The notes: generated by a model not told the origin, from the letters alone. A stretch of DNA of 64,000 nt from Balanoglossus misakiensis (GCA_040954595.2 CM082586.2:1178001-1242000), one strand, 5' to 3'; positions 1 to 13,640 are shown, numbered from the stretch's first letter. Program-made: numbers and translations.

Positions 1-3000
1 GTCGAAAAAATTCTCATTTTTTGACGATTTTCCTGAGCTATAACCCATGGTTTTTTCAAAAATCGACCAAATTTTGAAAATTCGCAAAGTCGAAAATTCT
101 CATTTTTTGACGATTTTCCTGAGCTATAACCCATGGTTTTTTCAAAAAATCGACCAAATTTTGAAAATTCGCAAAGTCGAAAAATTCTCATTTTTTGACG
201 ATTTTCCTGAGCTATAACCCATGGTTTTTTCAAAAATCGACCAAATTTTGAAAATTCGCAAAGTCGAAAAATTCTCATTTTTTGACGATTTTCCTGAGCT
301 ATAACCCATGGTTTTTTTCAAAAATCGACCAAATTTTGAAAATTCGCAAAGTCGAAAAATTCTCATTTTTTGACGATTTTCCTGAGCTATAACCCATGGT
401 TTTTTCAAAAATCGACCAAATTTTGAAAATTCGCAAAGTCGAAAAATTCTCATTTTTTGACGATTTTCCTGAGCTATAACCCATGGTTTTTTTCAAAAAT
501 CGACCAAATTTTGAAAATTCGCAAAGTCGAAAAATTCTCATTTTTTGACGATTTTCCTGAGCTATAACCCATGGTTTTTTCAAAAATCGACCAAATTTTG
601 AAAATTCGCAAAGTCGAAAAATTCTCATTTTTTGACGATTTTCCTGAGCTATAACCCATGGTTTTTTCAAAAATCGACCAAATTTTGAAAATTCGCAAAG
701 TCGAAAAATTCTCATTTTTTGACGATTTTCCTGAGCTATAACCCATGGTTTTTTCAAAAATCGACCAAATTTTGAAAATTCGCAAAGTCGAAAAATTCTC
801 ATTTTTTGACGATTTTCCTGAGCTATAACCCATGGTTTTTTCAAAAATCGACCAAATTTTGAAAATTCGCAAAGTCGAAAAATTCTCATTTTTTGACGAT
901 TTTCCTGAGCTATAACCCATGGTTTTTTCAAAAATCGACCAAATTTTGAAAATTCGCAAAGTCGAAAAATTCTCATTTTTTGACGATTTTCCTGAGCTAT
1001 AACCCATGGTTTTTTCAAAAATCGACCAAATTTTGAAAATTCGCAAAGTCGAAAAATTCTCATTTTTTGACGATTTTCCTGAGCTATAACCCATGGTTTT
1101 TTTCAAAAATCGACCAAATTTTGAAAATTCGCAAAGTCGAAAAATTCTCATTTTTTGACGATTTTCCTGAGCTATAACCCATGGTTTTTTCAAAAATCGA
1201 CCAAATTTTGAAAATTCGCAAAGTCGAAAAATTCTCATTTTTTGACGATTTTCCTGAGCTATAACCCATGGTTTTTTCAAAAATCGACCAAATTTTGAAA
1301 ATTCGCAAAGTCGAAAAATTCTCATTTTTTGACGATTTTCCTGAGCTATAACCCATGGTTTTTTCAAAATCGACCAAATTTTGAAAATTCGCAAAGTCGA
1401 AAAATTCTCATTTTTGACGATTTTCCTGAGCTATAACCCATGGTTTTTTTCAAAAATCGACCAAATTTTGAAAATTCGCAAAGTCGAAAAATTCTCATTT
1501 TTGACGATTTTCCTGAGCTATAACCCATGGTTTTTTCAAAAATCGACCAAATTTTGAAAATTCGCAAAGTCGAAAAATTCTCACTTTTTTGACGATTTTC
1601 CTGAGCTATAACCCATGGTTTTTTCAAAAATCGACCAAATTTTGAAAATTCGCAAAGTCGAAAAATTCTCACTTTTTTGACGATTTTCCTGAGCTATAAC
1701 CCATGGTTTTTTCAAAAATCGACCAAATTTTGAAAATTCGCAAAGTCGAAAAATTCGCATTTTTGACGATTTTCCTGAGCTATAACCCATGGTTTTTTTC
1801 AAAAATCGACCAAATTTTGAAAATTCGCAAAAGTCGAAAAATTCGCATTTTTGACGATTTTCCTGAGCTATAACCCATGGTTTTTTCAAAAATCGACCAA
1901 ATTTTGAAAATTCGCAAAGTCGAAAAATTCTCATTTTTTGACGATTTTCCTGAGCTATAACCCATGGTTTTTTCAAAAATCGACCAAATTTTGAAAATTC
2001 GCAAAGTCGAAAATTCGCATTTTTTGACGATTTTCCTGAGCTATAACCCATGGTTTTTTCAAAAATCGACCAAATTTTGAAAATTCGCAAAGTCGAAAAA
2101 TTCTCATTTTTTGACGATTTTCCTGAGCTATAACCCATGGTTTTTTCAAAAATCGACCAAATTTTGAAAATTCGCAAAGTCGAAAAATTCTCATTTTTTG
2201 ACGATTTTCCTGAGCTATAACCCATGGTTTTTTCAAAAATCGACCAAATTTTGAAAATTCGCAAAGTCGAAAAATTCTCATTTTTTGACGATTTTCCTGA
2301 GCTATAACCCATGGTTTTTTCAAAAATCGACCAAATTTTGAAAATTCGCAAAGTCGAAAAATTCTCATTTTTTGACGATTTTCCTGAGCTATAACCCATG
2401 GTTTTTTCAAAAATCGACCAAATTTTGAAAATTCGCAAAGTCGAAAAATTCTCATTTTTTGACGATTTTCCTGAGCTATAACCCATGGTTTTTTCAAAAT
2501 CGACCAAATTTTGAAATTCGCAAAGTCGAAAAATTCTCATTTTTTGACGATTTTCCTGAGCTATAACCCATGGTTTTTTCAAAAATCGACCAAATTTTGA
2601 AAATTCGCAAAGTCGAAAAATTCTCATTTTTTGACGATTTTCCTGAGCTATAACCCATGGTTTTTTCAAAAATCGACCAAATTTTGAAAATTCGCAAAGT
2701 CGAAAAATTCTCATTTTTGACGATTTTCCTGAGCTATAACCCATGGTTTTTTCAAAAATCGACCAAATTTTGAAAATTCGCAAAGTCGAAAAATTCTCAT
2801 TTTTTGACGATTTTCCTGAGCTATAACCCATGGTTTTTTCAAAAATCGACCAAATTTTGAAAATTCGCAAAGTCGAAAAATTCTCATTTTTTGACGATTT
2901 TCCTGAGCTATAACCCATGGTTTTTTCAAAAATCGACCAAATTTTGAAAATTCGCAAAGTCGAAAAATTCTCATTTTTTGACGATTTTCCTGAGCTATAA

Positions 3001-5023
3001 CCCATGGTTTTTTCAAAAATCGACCAAATTTTGAAAATTCGCAAAGTCGAAAAATTCTCATTTTTTGACGATTTTCCTGAGCTATAACCCATGGTTTTTT
3101 CAAAAATCGACCAAATTTTGAAAATTCGCAAAGTCGAAAAATTCTCATTTTTGACGATTTTCCTGAGCTATAACCCATGGTTTTTCAAAAATCGACCAAA
3201 TTTTGAAAATTCGCAAAGTCGAAAAATTCTCATTTTTTGACGATTTTCCTGAGCTATAACCCATGGTTTTTTCAAAAATCGACCAAATTTTGAAAATTCG
3301 CAAAGTCGAAAAATTCTCATTTTTTGACGATTTTCCTGAGCTATAACCCATGGTTTTTTCAAAAATCGACCAAATTTTGAAAATTCGCAAAGTCGAAAAA
3401 TTCTCATTTTTTGACGATTTTCCTGAGCTATAACCCATGGTTTTTTCAAAAATCGACCAAATTTTGAAAATTCGCAAAGTCGAAAAATTCTCATTTTTTG
3501 ACGATTTTCCTGAGCTATAACCCATGGTTTTTTCAAAAATCGACCAAATTTTGAAAATTCGCAAAGTCGAAAAATTCTCATTTTTTGACGATTTTCCTGA
3601 GCTATAACCCATGGTTTTTTCAAAAATCGACCAAATTTTGAAAATTCGCAAAGTCGAAAAATTCTCATTTTTTGACGATTTTCCTGAGCTATAACCCATG
3701 GTTTTTTCAAAAATCGACCAAATTTTGAAAATTCGCAAAGTCGAAAAATTCTCATTTTTTGACGATTTTCCTGAGCTATAACCCATGGTTTTTTCAAAAA
3801 TCGACCAAATTTTGAAAATTCGCAAAGTCGAAAAATTCTCATTTTTTGACGATTTTCCTGAGCTATAACCCATGGTTTTTTCAAAATCGACCAAATTTTG
3901 AAAATTCGCAAAGTCGAAAAATTCTCATTTTTTGACGATTTTCCTGAGCTATAACCCATGGTTTTTTTCAAAAATCGACCAAATTTTGAAAATTCGCAAA
4001 GTCGAAAAATTCTCATTTTTTGACGATTTTCCTGAGCTATAACCCATGGTTTTTTCAAAAATCGACCAAATTTTGAAAATTCGCAAAGTCGAAAAATTCT
4101 CATTTTTTGACGATTTTCCTGAGCTATAACCCATGGTTTTTTTCAAAAATCGACCAAATTTTGAAAATTCGCAAAGTCGAAAAATTCTCATTTTTTGACG
4201 ATTTTCCTGAGCTATAACCCATGGTTTTTTCAAAAATCGACCAAATTTTGAAAATTCGCAAAGTCGAAAAATTCTCATTTTTTGACGATTTTCCTGAGCT
4301 ATAACCCATGGTTTTTTCAAAAATCGACCAAATTTTGAAAATTCGCAAAGTCGAAAAATTCTCATTTTTTGACGATTTTCCTGAGCTATAACCCATGGTT
4401 TTTTCAAAAATCGACCAAATTTTGAAAATTCGCAAAGTCGAAAAATTCTCATTTTTTGACGATTTTCCTGAGCTATAACCCATGGTTTTTTTCAAAAATC
4501 GACCAAATTTTGAAAATTCGCAAAGTCGAAAAATTCTCATTTTTTGACGATTTTCCTGAGCTATAACCCATGGTTTTTTCAAAAATCGACCAAATTTTGA
4601 AATTCGCAAAGTCGAAAAATTCTCATTTTTTGACGATTTTCCTGAGCTATAACCCATGGTTTTTTCAAAAATCGACCAAATTTTGAAAATTCGCAAAGTC
4701 GAAAAATTCTCATTTTTTGACGATTTTCCTGAGCTATAACCCATGGTTTTTTCAAAAATCGACCAAATTTTGAAAATTCGCAAAGTCGAAAAATTCTCAT
4801 TTTTTGACGATTTTCCTGAGCTATAACCCATGGTTTTTTCAAAATCGACCAAATTTTGAAAATTCGCAAAGTCGAAAAATTCTCATTTTTTGACGATTTT
4901 CCTGAGCTATAACCCATGGTTTTTTTCAAAAATCGACCAAATTTTGAAAATTCGCAAAGTCGAAAAATTTCTCATTTTTTGACGATTTTCCTGAGCTATA
5001 ACCCATGGTTTTTTCAAAAATCG
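1..5023 (-). repeat. 87-bp satellite array, left block
   Basis: About 58 head-to-tail copies of an AT-rich 87-bp unit run from the window edge to the assembly gap, so the array continues beyond base 1. Each unit carries a CCATGG palindrome and several A/T tracts. Units differ mainly by one-base changes in homopolymers (for example a 6- versus 7-base T run after CCATGG) and a few substitutions (TCTCATT versus TCGCATT or TCTCACT). This block reads as the reverse complement of the block right of the gap. All units here are of the base type; the GAATTTTGAAAATT and CCGTGG variants of the right block are absent. The unit length is a multiple of three and has few stops, so long apparent reading frames exist on both strands; they are by-products of the repeat. 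I see no gene in it. Confidence 0.97.
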
Positions 5024-5123
5024 NNNNNNNNNNNNNNNNNNNNNNNNNNNNNNNNNNNNNNNNNNNNNNNNNNNNNNNNNNNNNNNNNNNNNNNNNNNNN
5101 NNNNNNNNNNNNNNNNNNNNNNN
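5024..5123. other. Assembly gap (100 N)
   Basis: Exactly 100 N bases interrupt the satellite. A round length of 100 is the usual placeholder for a scaffold join of unknown size, so the true distance is not known. The repeat orientation differs on the two sides. Confidence 0.98.
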
Positions 5124-5530
5124 GGAAAATCGTCAAAAAAATGCGAATTTTTCGACTTTGCGAATTTTCAAAAATTGGTCGATTTTTGAAAAAACATGGG
5201 TTATAGCTCAGGAAAATCGTCAAAAAATGCCGAATTTTTCGACTTTGCGATTTTCAAATTTGGTCGATTTTTGAAAAAACCATGTTATAGCTCAGGAAAT
5301 CGTCAAAAAATGAGAATTTTTCGACTTTGCGAATTTTCAAAAATTTGGTCGATTTTTGAAAAAACACATGGGTTATAGCTCAGGAAAATCGTCAAAAAAT
5401 GCGAATTTTTCGACTTTGCTTGCGAATTTTCAAAATTGGTCCGATTTTTGATAAAACTGTTATACGCTGAAAATCGTCAAAAGAGAGATACACATCTCGT
5501 GAGAGTCTTTGCGAATTTTCAAAATTTGGT
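5124..5530 (+). repeat. Irregular satellite units beside the gap
   Basis: Recognisable 87-bp units with many small insertions and deletions: extra A or T in homopolymers, missing bases in CATGGGTTATAGC, a duplicated TTGC, and an unrelated insert around 5480-5505 (GAGAGATACACATCTCGTGA). The irregularity is confined to the 400 bases next to the gap, while the units that follow are nearly perfect. That pattern suits low-quality sequence at a contig end better than real divergence. Confidence 0.85.
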
Positions 5531-8500
5531 CGATTTTTGAAAAAACCATGGGTTATAGCTCAGAAAATCGTCAAAAATGAGAATTTTTCGACTTTGCGAA
5601 TTTTCAAAATTTGGTCGATTTTTGAAAAACCATGGGTTATAGCTCAGGAAAATCGTCAAAAAATGAGAATTTTTCGACTTTGCGAATTTTCAAAATTTGG
5701 TCGATTTTTGAAAAAACCATGGGTTATAGCTCAGGAAAATCGTCAAAAAATGAGAATTTTTCGACTTTGCGAATTTTCAAAATTTGGTCGATTTTTGAAA
5801 AAACCATGGGTTATAGCTCAGGAAAATCGTCAAAAAATGAGAATTTTTCGACTTTGCGAATTTTCAAAATTTGGTCGATTTTTGAAAAAACCATGGGTTA
5901 TAGCTCAGGAAAATCGTCAAAAAATGCGAATTTTTCGACTTTGCGAATTTTCAAAATTTGGTCGATTTTTGAAAAAACCATGGGTTATAGCTCAGGAAAA
6001 TCGTCAAAAAATGAGAATTTTTCGACTTTGCGAATTTTCAAAATTTGGTCGATTTTTGAAAAAACCATGGGTTATAGCTCAGGAAAATCGTCAAAAAATG
6101 AGAATTTTTCGACTTTGCGAATTTTCAAAATTTGGTCGATTTTTGAAAAAACCATGGGTTATAGCTCAGGAAAATCGTCAAAAAATGAGAATTTTTCGAC
6201 TTTGCGAATTTTCAAAATTTGGTCGATTTTTGAAAAAACCATGGGTTATAGCTCAGGAAAATCGTCAAAAAATGAGAATTTTTCGACTTTGCGAATTTTC
6301 AAAATTTGGTCGATTTTTGAAAAAACCATGGGTTATAGCTCAGGAAAATCGTCAAAAAATGAGAATTTTTCGACTTTGCGAATTTTCAAAATTTGGTCGA
6401 TTTTTGAAAAAACCATGGGTTATAGCTCAGGAAAATCGTCAAAAAATGAGAATTTTTCGACTTTGCGAATTTTCAAAATTTGGTCGATTTTTGAAAAAAC
6501 CATGGGTTATAGCTCAGGAAAATCGTCAAAAAATGAGAATTTTTCGACTTTGCGAATTTTCAAAATTTGGTCGATTTTTGAAAAAACCATGGGTTATAGC
6601 TCAGGAAAATCGTCAAAAAATGAGAATTTTTCGACTTTGCGAATTTTGAAAATTTGGTCGATTTTTGAAAAAACCATGGGTTATAGCTCAGGAAAATCGT
6701 CAAAAAATGAGAATTTTTCGACTTTGCGAATTTTGAAAATTTGGTCGATTTTTGAAAAAACCGTGGGTTATAGCTCAGGAAAATCGTCAAAAAATGAGAA
6801 TTTTTCGACTTTGCGAATTTTGAAAATTTGGTCGATTTTTGAAAAAACCGTGGGTTATAGCTCAGGAAAATCGTCAAAAAATGAGAATTTTTCGACTTTG
6901 CGAATTTTGAAAATTTGGTCGATTTTTGAAAAAACCGTGGGTTATAGCTCAGGAAAATCGTCAAAAAATGAGAATTTTTCGACTTTGCGAATTTTGAAAA
7001 TTTGGTCGATTTTTGAAAAAACCGTGGGTTATAGCTCAGGAAAATCGTCAAAAAATGAGAATTTTTCGACTTTGCGAATTTTGAAAATTTGGTCGATTTT
7101 TGAAAAAACCATGGGTTATAGCTCAGGAAAATCGTCAAAAAATGAGAATTTTTCGACTTTGCGAATTTTCAAAATTTGGTCGATTTTTGAAAAAACCATG
7201 GGTTATAGCTCAGGAAAATCGTCAAAAAATGAGAATTTTTCGACTTTGCGAATTTTCAAAATTTGGTCGATTTTTGAAAAAACCATGGGTTATAGCTCAG
7301 GAAAATCGTCAAAAAATGAGAATTTTTCGACTTTGCGAATTTTGAAAATTTGGTCGATTTTTGAAAAAACCGTGGGTTATAGCTCAGGAAAATCGTCAAA
7401 AAATGAGAATTTTTCGACTTTGCGAATTTTGAAAATTTGGTCGATTTTTGAAAAAACCGTGGGTTATAGCTCAGGAAAATCGTCAAAAAATGAGAATTTT
7501 TCGACTTTGCGAATTTTGAAAATTTGGTCGATTTTTGAAAAAACCGTGGGTTATAGCTCAGGAAAATCGTCAAAAAATGAGAATTTTTCGACTTTGCGAA
7601 TTTTGAAAATTTGGTCGATTTTTGAAAAAACCGTGGGTTATAGCTCAGGAAAATCGTCAAAAAATGAGAATTTTTCGACTTTGCGAATTTTGAAAATTTG
7701 GTCGATTTTTGAAAAAACCATGGGTTATAGCTCAGGAAAATCGTCAAAAAATGAGAATTTTTCGACTTTGCGAATTTTGAAAATTTGGTCGATTTTTGAA
7801 AAAACCATGGGTTATATAGCTCAGGAAAATCGTCAAAAAATGAGAATTTTTCGACTTTGCGAATTTTCAAAATTTGGTCGATTTTTGAAAAAACCATGGG
7901 TTATAGCTCAGGAAAATCGTCAAAAAGTGAGAATTTTTCGACTTTGCGAATTTTCAAAATTTGGTCGATTTTTGAAAAAACCATGGGTTATAGCTCAGGA
8001 AAATCGTCAAAAAGTGAGAATTTTTCGACTTTGCGAATTTTCAAAATTTGGTCGATTTTTGAAAAAAACCATGGGTTATAGCTCAGGAAAATCGTCAAAA
8101 AGTGAGAATTTTTCGACTTTGCGAATTTTCAAAATTTGGTCGATTTTTGAAAAAACCATGGGTTATAGCTCAGGAAAATCGTCAAAAAATGAGAATTTTT
8201 CGACTTTGCGAATTTTCAAAATTTGGTCGATTTTTGAAAAAACCATGGGTTATAGCTCAGGAAAATCGTCAAAAAATGAGAATTTTTCGACTTTGCGAAT
8301 TTTCAAAATTTGGTCGATTTTTGAAAAAACCATGGGTTATAGCTCAGGAAAATCGTCAAAAAATGAGAATTTTTCGACTTTGCGAATTTTCAAAATTTGG
8401 TCGATTTTTGAAAAAACCATGGGTTATAGCTCAGGAAAATCGTCAAAAAGTGAGAATTTTTCGACTTTGCGAATTTTCAAAATTTGGTCGATTTTTGAAA

Positions 8501-11500
8501 AAACCATGGGTTATAGCTCAGGAAAATCGTCAAAAAATGAGAATTTTTCGACTTTGCGAATTTTCAAAATTTGGTCGATTTTTGAAAAAACCATGGGTTA
8601 TAGCTCAGGAAAATCGTCAAAAAATGAGAATTTTTCGACTTTGCGAATTTTCAAAATTTGGTCGATTTTTGAAAAAACCATGGGTTATAGCTCAGGAAAA
8701 TCGTCAAAAAATGAGAATTTTTCGACTTTGCGAATTTTCAAAATTTGGTCGATTTTTGAAAAAACCATGGGTTATAGCTCAGGAAAATCGTCAAAAAATG
8801 AGAATTTTTCGACTTTGCGAATTTTCAAAATTTGGTCGATTTTTGAAAAAACCATGGGTTATAGCTCAGGAAAATCGTCAAAAAATGAGAATTTTTCGAC
8901 TTTGCGAATTTTCAAAATTTGGTCGATTTTTGAAAAAACCATGGGTTATAGCTCAGGAAAATCGTCAAAAAATGAGAATTTTTCGACTTTGCGAATTTTC
9001 AAAATTTGGTCGATTTTTGAAAAAACCATGGGTTATAGCTCAGGAAAATCGTCAAAAATGAGAATTTTTCGACTTTGCGAATTTTCAAAATTTGGTCGAT
9101 TTTTGAAAAAACCATGGGTTATAGCTCAGGAAAATCGTCAAAAAATGAGAATTTTTCGACTTTGCGAATTTTCAAAATTTGGTCGATTTTTGAAAAAACC
9201 ATGGGTTATAGCTCAGGAAAATCGTCAAAAAATGAGAATTTTTCGACTTTGCGAATTTTCAAAATTTGGTCGATTTTTGAAAAAACCATGGGTTATAGCT
9301 CAGGAAAATCGTCAAAAAATGAGAATTTTTCGACTTTGCGAATTTTCAAAATTTGGTCGATTTTTGAAAAAACCATGGGTTATAGCTCAGGAAAATCGTC
9401 AAAAAATGAGAATTTTTCGACTTTGCGAATTTTCAAAATTTGGTCGATTTTTGAAAAAACCATGGGTTATAGCTCAGGAAAATCGTCAAAAAATGAGAAT
9501 TTTTCGACTTTGCGAATTTTCAAAATTTGGTCGATTTTTGAAAAAACCATGGGTTATAGCTCAGGAAAATCGTCAAAAAATGAGAATTTTTCGACTTTGC
9601 GAATTTTCAAAATTTGGTCGATTTTTGAAAAAACCATGGGTTATAGCTCAGGAAAATCGTCAAAAAATGAGAATTTTTCGACTTTGCGAATTTTCAAAAT
9701 TTGGTCGATTTTTGAAAAAACCATGGGTTATAGCTCAGGAAAATCGTCAAAAAATGAGAATTTTTCGACTTTGCGAATTTTCAAAATTTGGTCGATTTTT
9801 GAAAAAACCATGGGTTATAGCTCAGGAAAATCGTCAAAAAATGAGAATTTTTCGACTTTGCGAATTTTCAAAATTTGGTCGATTTTTGAAAAAACCATGG
9901 GTTATAGCTCAGGAAAATCGTCAAAAAATGAGAATTTTTCGACTTTGCGAATTTTCAAAATTTGGTCGATTTTTGAAAAAACCATGGGTTATAGCTCAGG
10001 AAAATCGTCAAAAAATGAGAATTTTTCGACTTTGCGAATTTTCAAAATTTGGTCGATTTTTGAAAAAACCATGGGTTATAGCTCAGGAAAATCGTCAAAA
10101 AATGAGAATTTTTCGACTTTGCGAATTTTCAAAATTTGGTCGATTTTTGAAAAAACCATGGGTTATAGCTCAGGAAAATCGTCAAAAAATGAGAATTTTT
10201 CGACTTTGCGAATTTTCAAAATTTGGTCGATTTTTGAAAAAACCATGGGTTATAGCTCAGGAAAATCGTCAAAAAATGAGAATTTTTCGACTTTGCGAAT
10301 TTTCAAAATTTGGTCGATTTTTGAAAAAACCATGGGTTATAGCTCAGGAAAATCGTCAAAAAATGAGAATTTTTCGACTTTGCGAATTTTCAAAATTTGG
10401 TCGATTTTTGAAAAAACCATGGGTTATAGCTCAGGAAAATCGTCAAAAAATGAGAATTTTTCGACTTTGCGAATTTTCAAAATTTGGTCGATTTTTGAAA
10501 AAACCATGGGTTATAGCTCAGGAAAATCGTCAAAAAATGAGAATTTTTCGACTTTGCGAATTTTCAAAATTTGGTCGATTTTTGAAAAAACCATGGGTTA
10601 TAGCTCAGGAAAATCGTCAAAAAATGAGAATTTTTCGACTTTGCGAATTTTCAAAATTTGGTCGATTTTTGAAAAAACCATGGGTTATAGCTCAGGAAAA
10701 TCGTCAAAAAATGAGAATTTTTCGACTTTGCGAATTTTCAAAATTTGGTCGATTTTTGAAAAAACCATGGGTTATAGCTCAGGAAAATCGTCAAAAAATG
10801 CGAATTTTTCGACTTTGCGAATTTTCAAAATTTGGTCGATTTTTGAAAAAACCATGGGTTATAGCTCAGGAAAATCGTCAAAAAATGCGAATTTTTCGAC
10901 TTTGCGAATTTTCAAAATTTGGTCGATTTTTGAAAAAACCATGGGTTATAGCTCAGGAAAATCGTCAAAAAATGAGAATTTTTCGACTTTGCGAATTTTC
11001 AAAATTTGGTCGATTTTTGAAAAAACCATGGGTTATAGCTCAGGAAAATCGTCAAAAAATGAGAATTTTTCGACTTTGCGAATTTTCAAAATTTGGTCGA
11101 TTTTTGAAAAAACCATGGGTTATAGCTCAGGAAAATCGTCAAAAAATGAGAATTTTTCGACTTTGCGAATTTTCAAAATTTGGTCGATTTTTGAAAAAAC
11201 CATGGGTTATAGCTCAGGAAAATCGTCAAAAAATGAGAATTTTTCGACTTTGCGAATTTTCAAAATTTGGTCGATTTTTGAAAAAACCATGGGTTATAGC
11301 TCAGGAAAATCGTCAAAAAATGAGAATTTTTCGACTTTGCGAATTTTCAAAATTTGGTCGATTTTTGAAAAAACCATGGGTTATAGCTCAGGAAAATCGT
11401 CAAAAAATGAGAATTTTTCGACTTTGCGAATTTTCAAAATTTGGTCGATTTTTGAAAAAACCATGGGTTATAGCTCAGGAAAATCGTCAAAAAATGAGAA

Positions 11501-13350
11501 TTTTTCGACTTTGCGAATTTTCAAAATTTGGTCGATTTTTGAAAAAACCATGGGTTATAGCTCAGGAAAATCGTCAAAAAATGAGAATTTTTCGACTTTG
11601 CGAATTTTCAAAATTTGGTCGATTTTTGAAAAAACCATGGGTTATAGCTCAGGAAAATCGTCAAAAAATGAGAATTTTTCGACTTTGCGAATTTTCAAAA
11701 TTTGGTCGATTTTTGAAAAAACCATGGGTTATAGCTCAGGAAAATCGTCAAAAAATGAGAATTTTTCGACTTTGCGAATTTTCAAAATTTGGTCGATTTT
11801 TGAAAAAACCATGGGTTATAGCTCAGGAAAATCGTCAAAAAATGAGAATTTTTCGACTTTGCGAATTTTCAAAATTTGGTCGATTTTTGAAAAAACCATG
11901 GGTTATAGCTCAGGAAAATCGTCAAAAAATGAGAATTTTTCGACTTTGCGAATTTTCAAAATTTGGTCGATTTTTGAAAAAACCATGGGTTATAGCTCAG
12001 GAAAATCGTCAAAAAATGCGAATTTTTCGACTTTGCGAATTTTCAAAATTTGGTCGATTTTTGAAAAAACCATGGGTTATAGCTCAGGAAAATCGTCAAA
12101 AAATGAGAATTTTTCGACTTTGCGAATTTTCAAAATTTGGTCGATTTTTGAAAAAACCATGGGTTATAGCTCAGGAAAATCGTCAAAAAATGAGAATTTT
12201 TCGACTTTGCGAATTTTCAAAATTTGGTCGATTTTTGAAAAAACCATGGGTTATAGCTCAGGAAAATCGTCAAAAAATGAGAATTTTTCGACTTTGCGAA
12301 TTTTCAAAATTTGGTCGATTTTTGAAAAAACCATGGGTTATAGCTCAGGAAAATCGTCAAAAAATGAGAATTTTTCGACTTTGCGAATTTTCAAAATTTG
12401 GTCGATTTTTGAAAAAACCATGGGTTATAGCTCAGGAAAATCGTCAAAAAATGAGAATTTTTCGACTTTGCGAATTTTCAAAATTTGGTCGATTTTTGAA
12501 AAAACCATGGGTTATAGCTCAGGAAAATCGTCAAAAAATGAGAATTTTTCGACTTTGCGAATTTTCAAAATTTGGTCGATTTTTGAAAAAACCATGGGTT
12601 ATAGCTCAGGAAAATCGTCAAAAAATGAGAATTTTTCGACTTTGCGAATTTTCAAAATTTGGTCGATTTTTGAAAAAACCATGGGTTATAGCTCAGGAAA
12701 ATCGTCAAAAAATGAGAATTTTTCGACTTTGCGAATTTTCAAAATTTGGTCGATTTTTGAAAAAACCATGGGTTATAGCTCAGGAAAATCGTCAAAAAAT
12801 GAGAATTTTTCGACTTTGCGAATTTTCAAAATTTGGTCGATTTTTGAAAAAACCATGGGTTATAGCTCAGGAAAATCGTCAAAAAATGAGAATTTTTCGA
12901 CTTTGCGAATTTTCAAAATTTGGTCGATTTTTGAAAAAACCATGGGTTATAGCTCAGGAAAATCGTCAAAAAATGAGAATTTTTCGACTTTGCGAATTTT
13001 CAAAATTTGGTCGATTTTTGAAAAAACCGTGGGTTATAGCTCAGGAAAATCGTCAAAAAATGAGAATTTTTCGACTTTGCGAATTTTGAAAATTTGGTCG
13101 ATTTTTGAAAAAACCGTGGGTTATAGCTCAGGAAAATCGTCAAAAAATGAGAATTTTTCGACTTTGCGAATTTTGAAAATTTGGTCGATTTTTGAAAAAC
13201 CATGGGTTATAGCTCAGGAAAATCGTCAAAAAATGAGAATTTTTCGACGTTGCGAATTTTCAAAATTTCGTCGATTTTTGAAAAAACCATGGGTTATAGC
13301 TCATGAAAATCATCCCGAAATGACAATTTTTCGACTTTGCGAATTTTAGA
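5531..13350 (+). repeat. 87-bp satellite array, right block
   Basis: About 90 head-to-tail copies of the 87-bp unit, highly homogeneous and opposite in strand to the left block. Named variants occur in runs: C-to-G in the GAATTTTC tract together with CCATGG-to-CCGTGG (clusters at about 6640-7110 and 7335-7805, again at 13020-13200); ATG-to-GTG before GAATTTTT at 7925, 8012, 8100 and 8447; AAATGAGA-to-AAATGCGA at 5926, 10797, 10885 and 12017. A TA duplication lies at about 7815. A/T tracts recur at roughly 8-11 bp spacing within the unit, which could give bent DNA. Two of three + frames and one - frame stay open for kilobases, but there is no start context, splice structure or sequence complexity that suggests a protein. 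Confidence 0.97.
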
Positions 13351-13640
13351 AATTTCTTAATTTTTTTTTCAAAAAACGAAGAAATCTTGATTCGCAAAGT
13401 CATGGGTTATAGCTCATGAAAACTGTCAAAAATGAAAGATTCCAGACGTTGCGAATTTTGGTGTTTTCGAGGTTTTTAAACATTTTTCATAGGTTATAGC
13501 TCATAAAAACTTGTCCAAAATGAAAAATTCCCGACTTTTGTGATTATTGGTGTTTTCGAGGTTTTTAAACATTTCTCATGGGTTATAGCTCATGAAAACT
13601 GTCAAACTTGAAAAATTCCAGACTCTGCGAATGTTGGTGT
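13351..13640 (+). repeat. Diverged satellite units at array edge
   Basis: Three decayed units are recognised by the core GGTTATAGCTCAT, whose CAT starts lie near 13402, 13488 and 13577 (spacing 86 and 89 bp). The other half of the unit has been replaced by a shared GGTGTTTTCGAGGTTTTTAAAC block, seen twice. Divergence rises steadily from about 13240. This is the expected transition from a homogenised array to unique DNA. Confidence 0.88.

Noticed and set aside
5632-13349. Very long open frames (up to about 2485 codons) with a 29-residue repeat
   Set aside because: They follow automatically from an 87-bp (29 x 3) stop-poor satellite. Several frames on both strands are open at once, frames switch at homopolymer indels, and there is no start, splice or domain evidence.
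1-13350. CRISPR-like array
   Set aside because: Units are contiguous with no unique spacers, and the context is animal DNA.
5531-13350. CENP-B box in the satellite
   Set aside because: No match to the TTCG....A..CGGG pattern in the unit, so centromeric identity cannot be argued from it.
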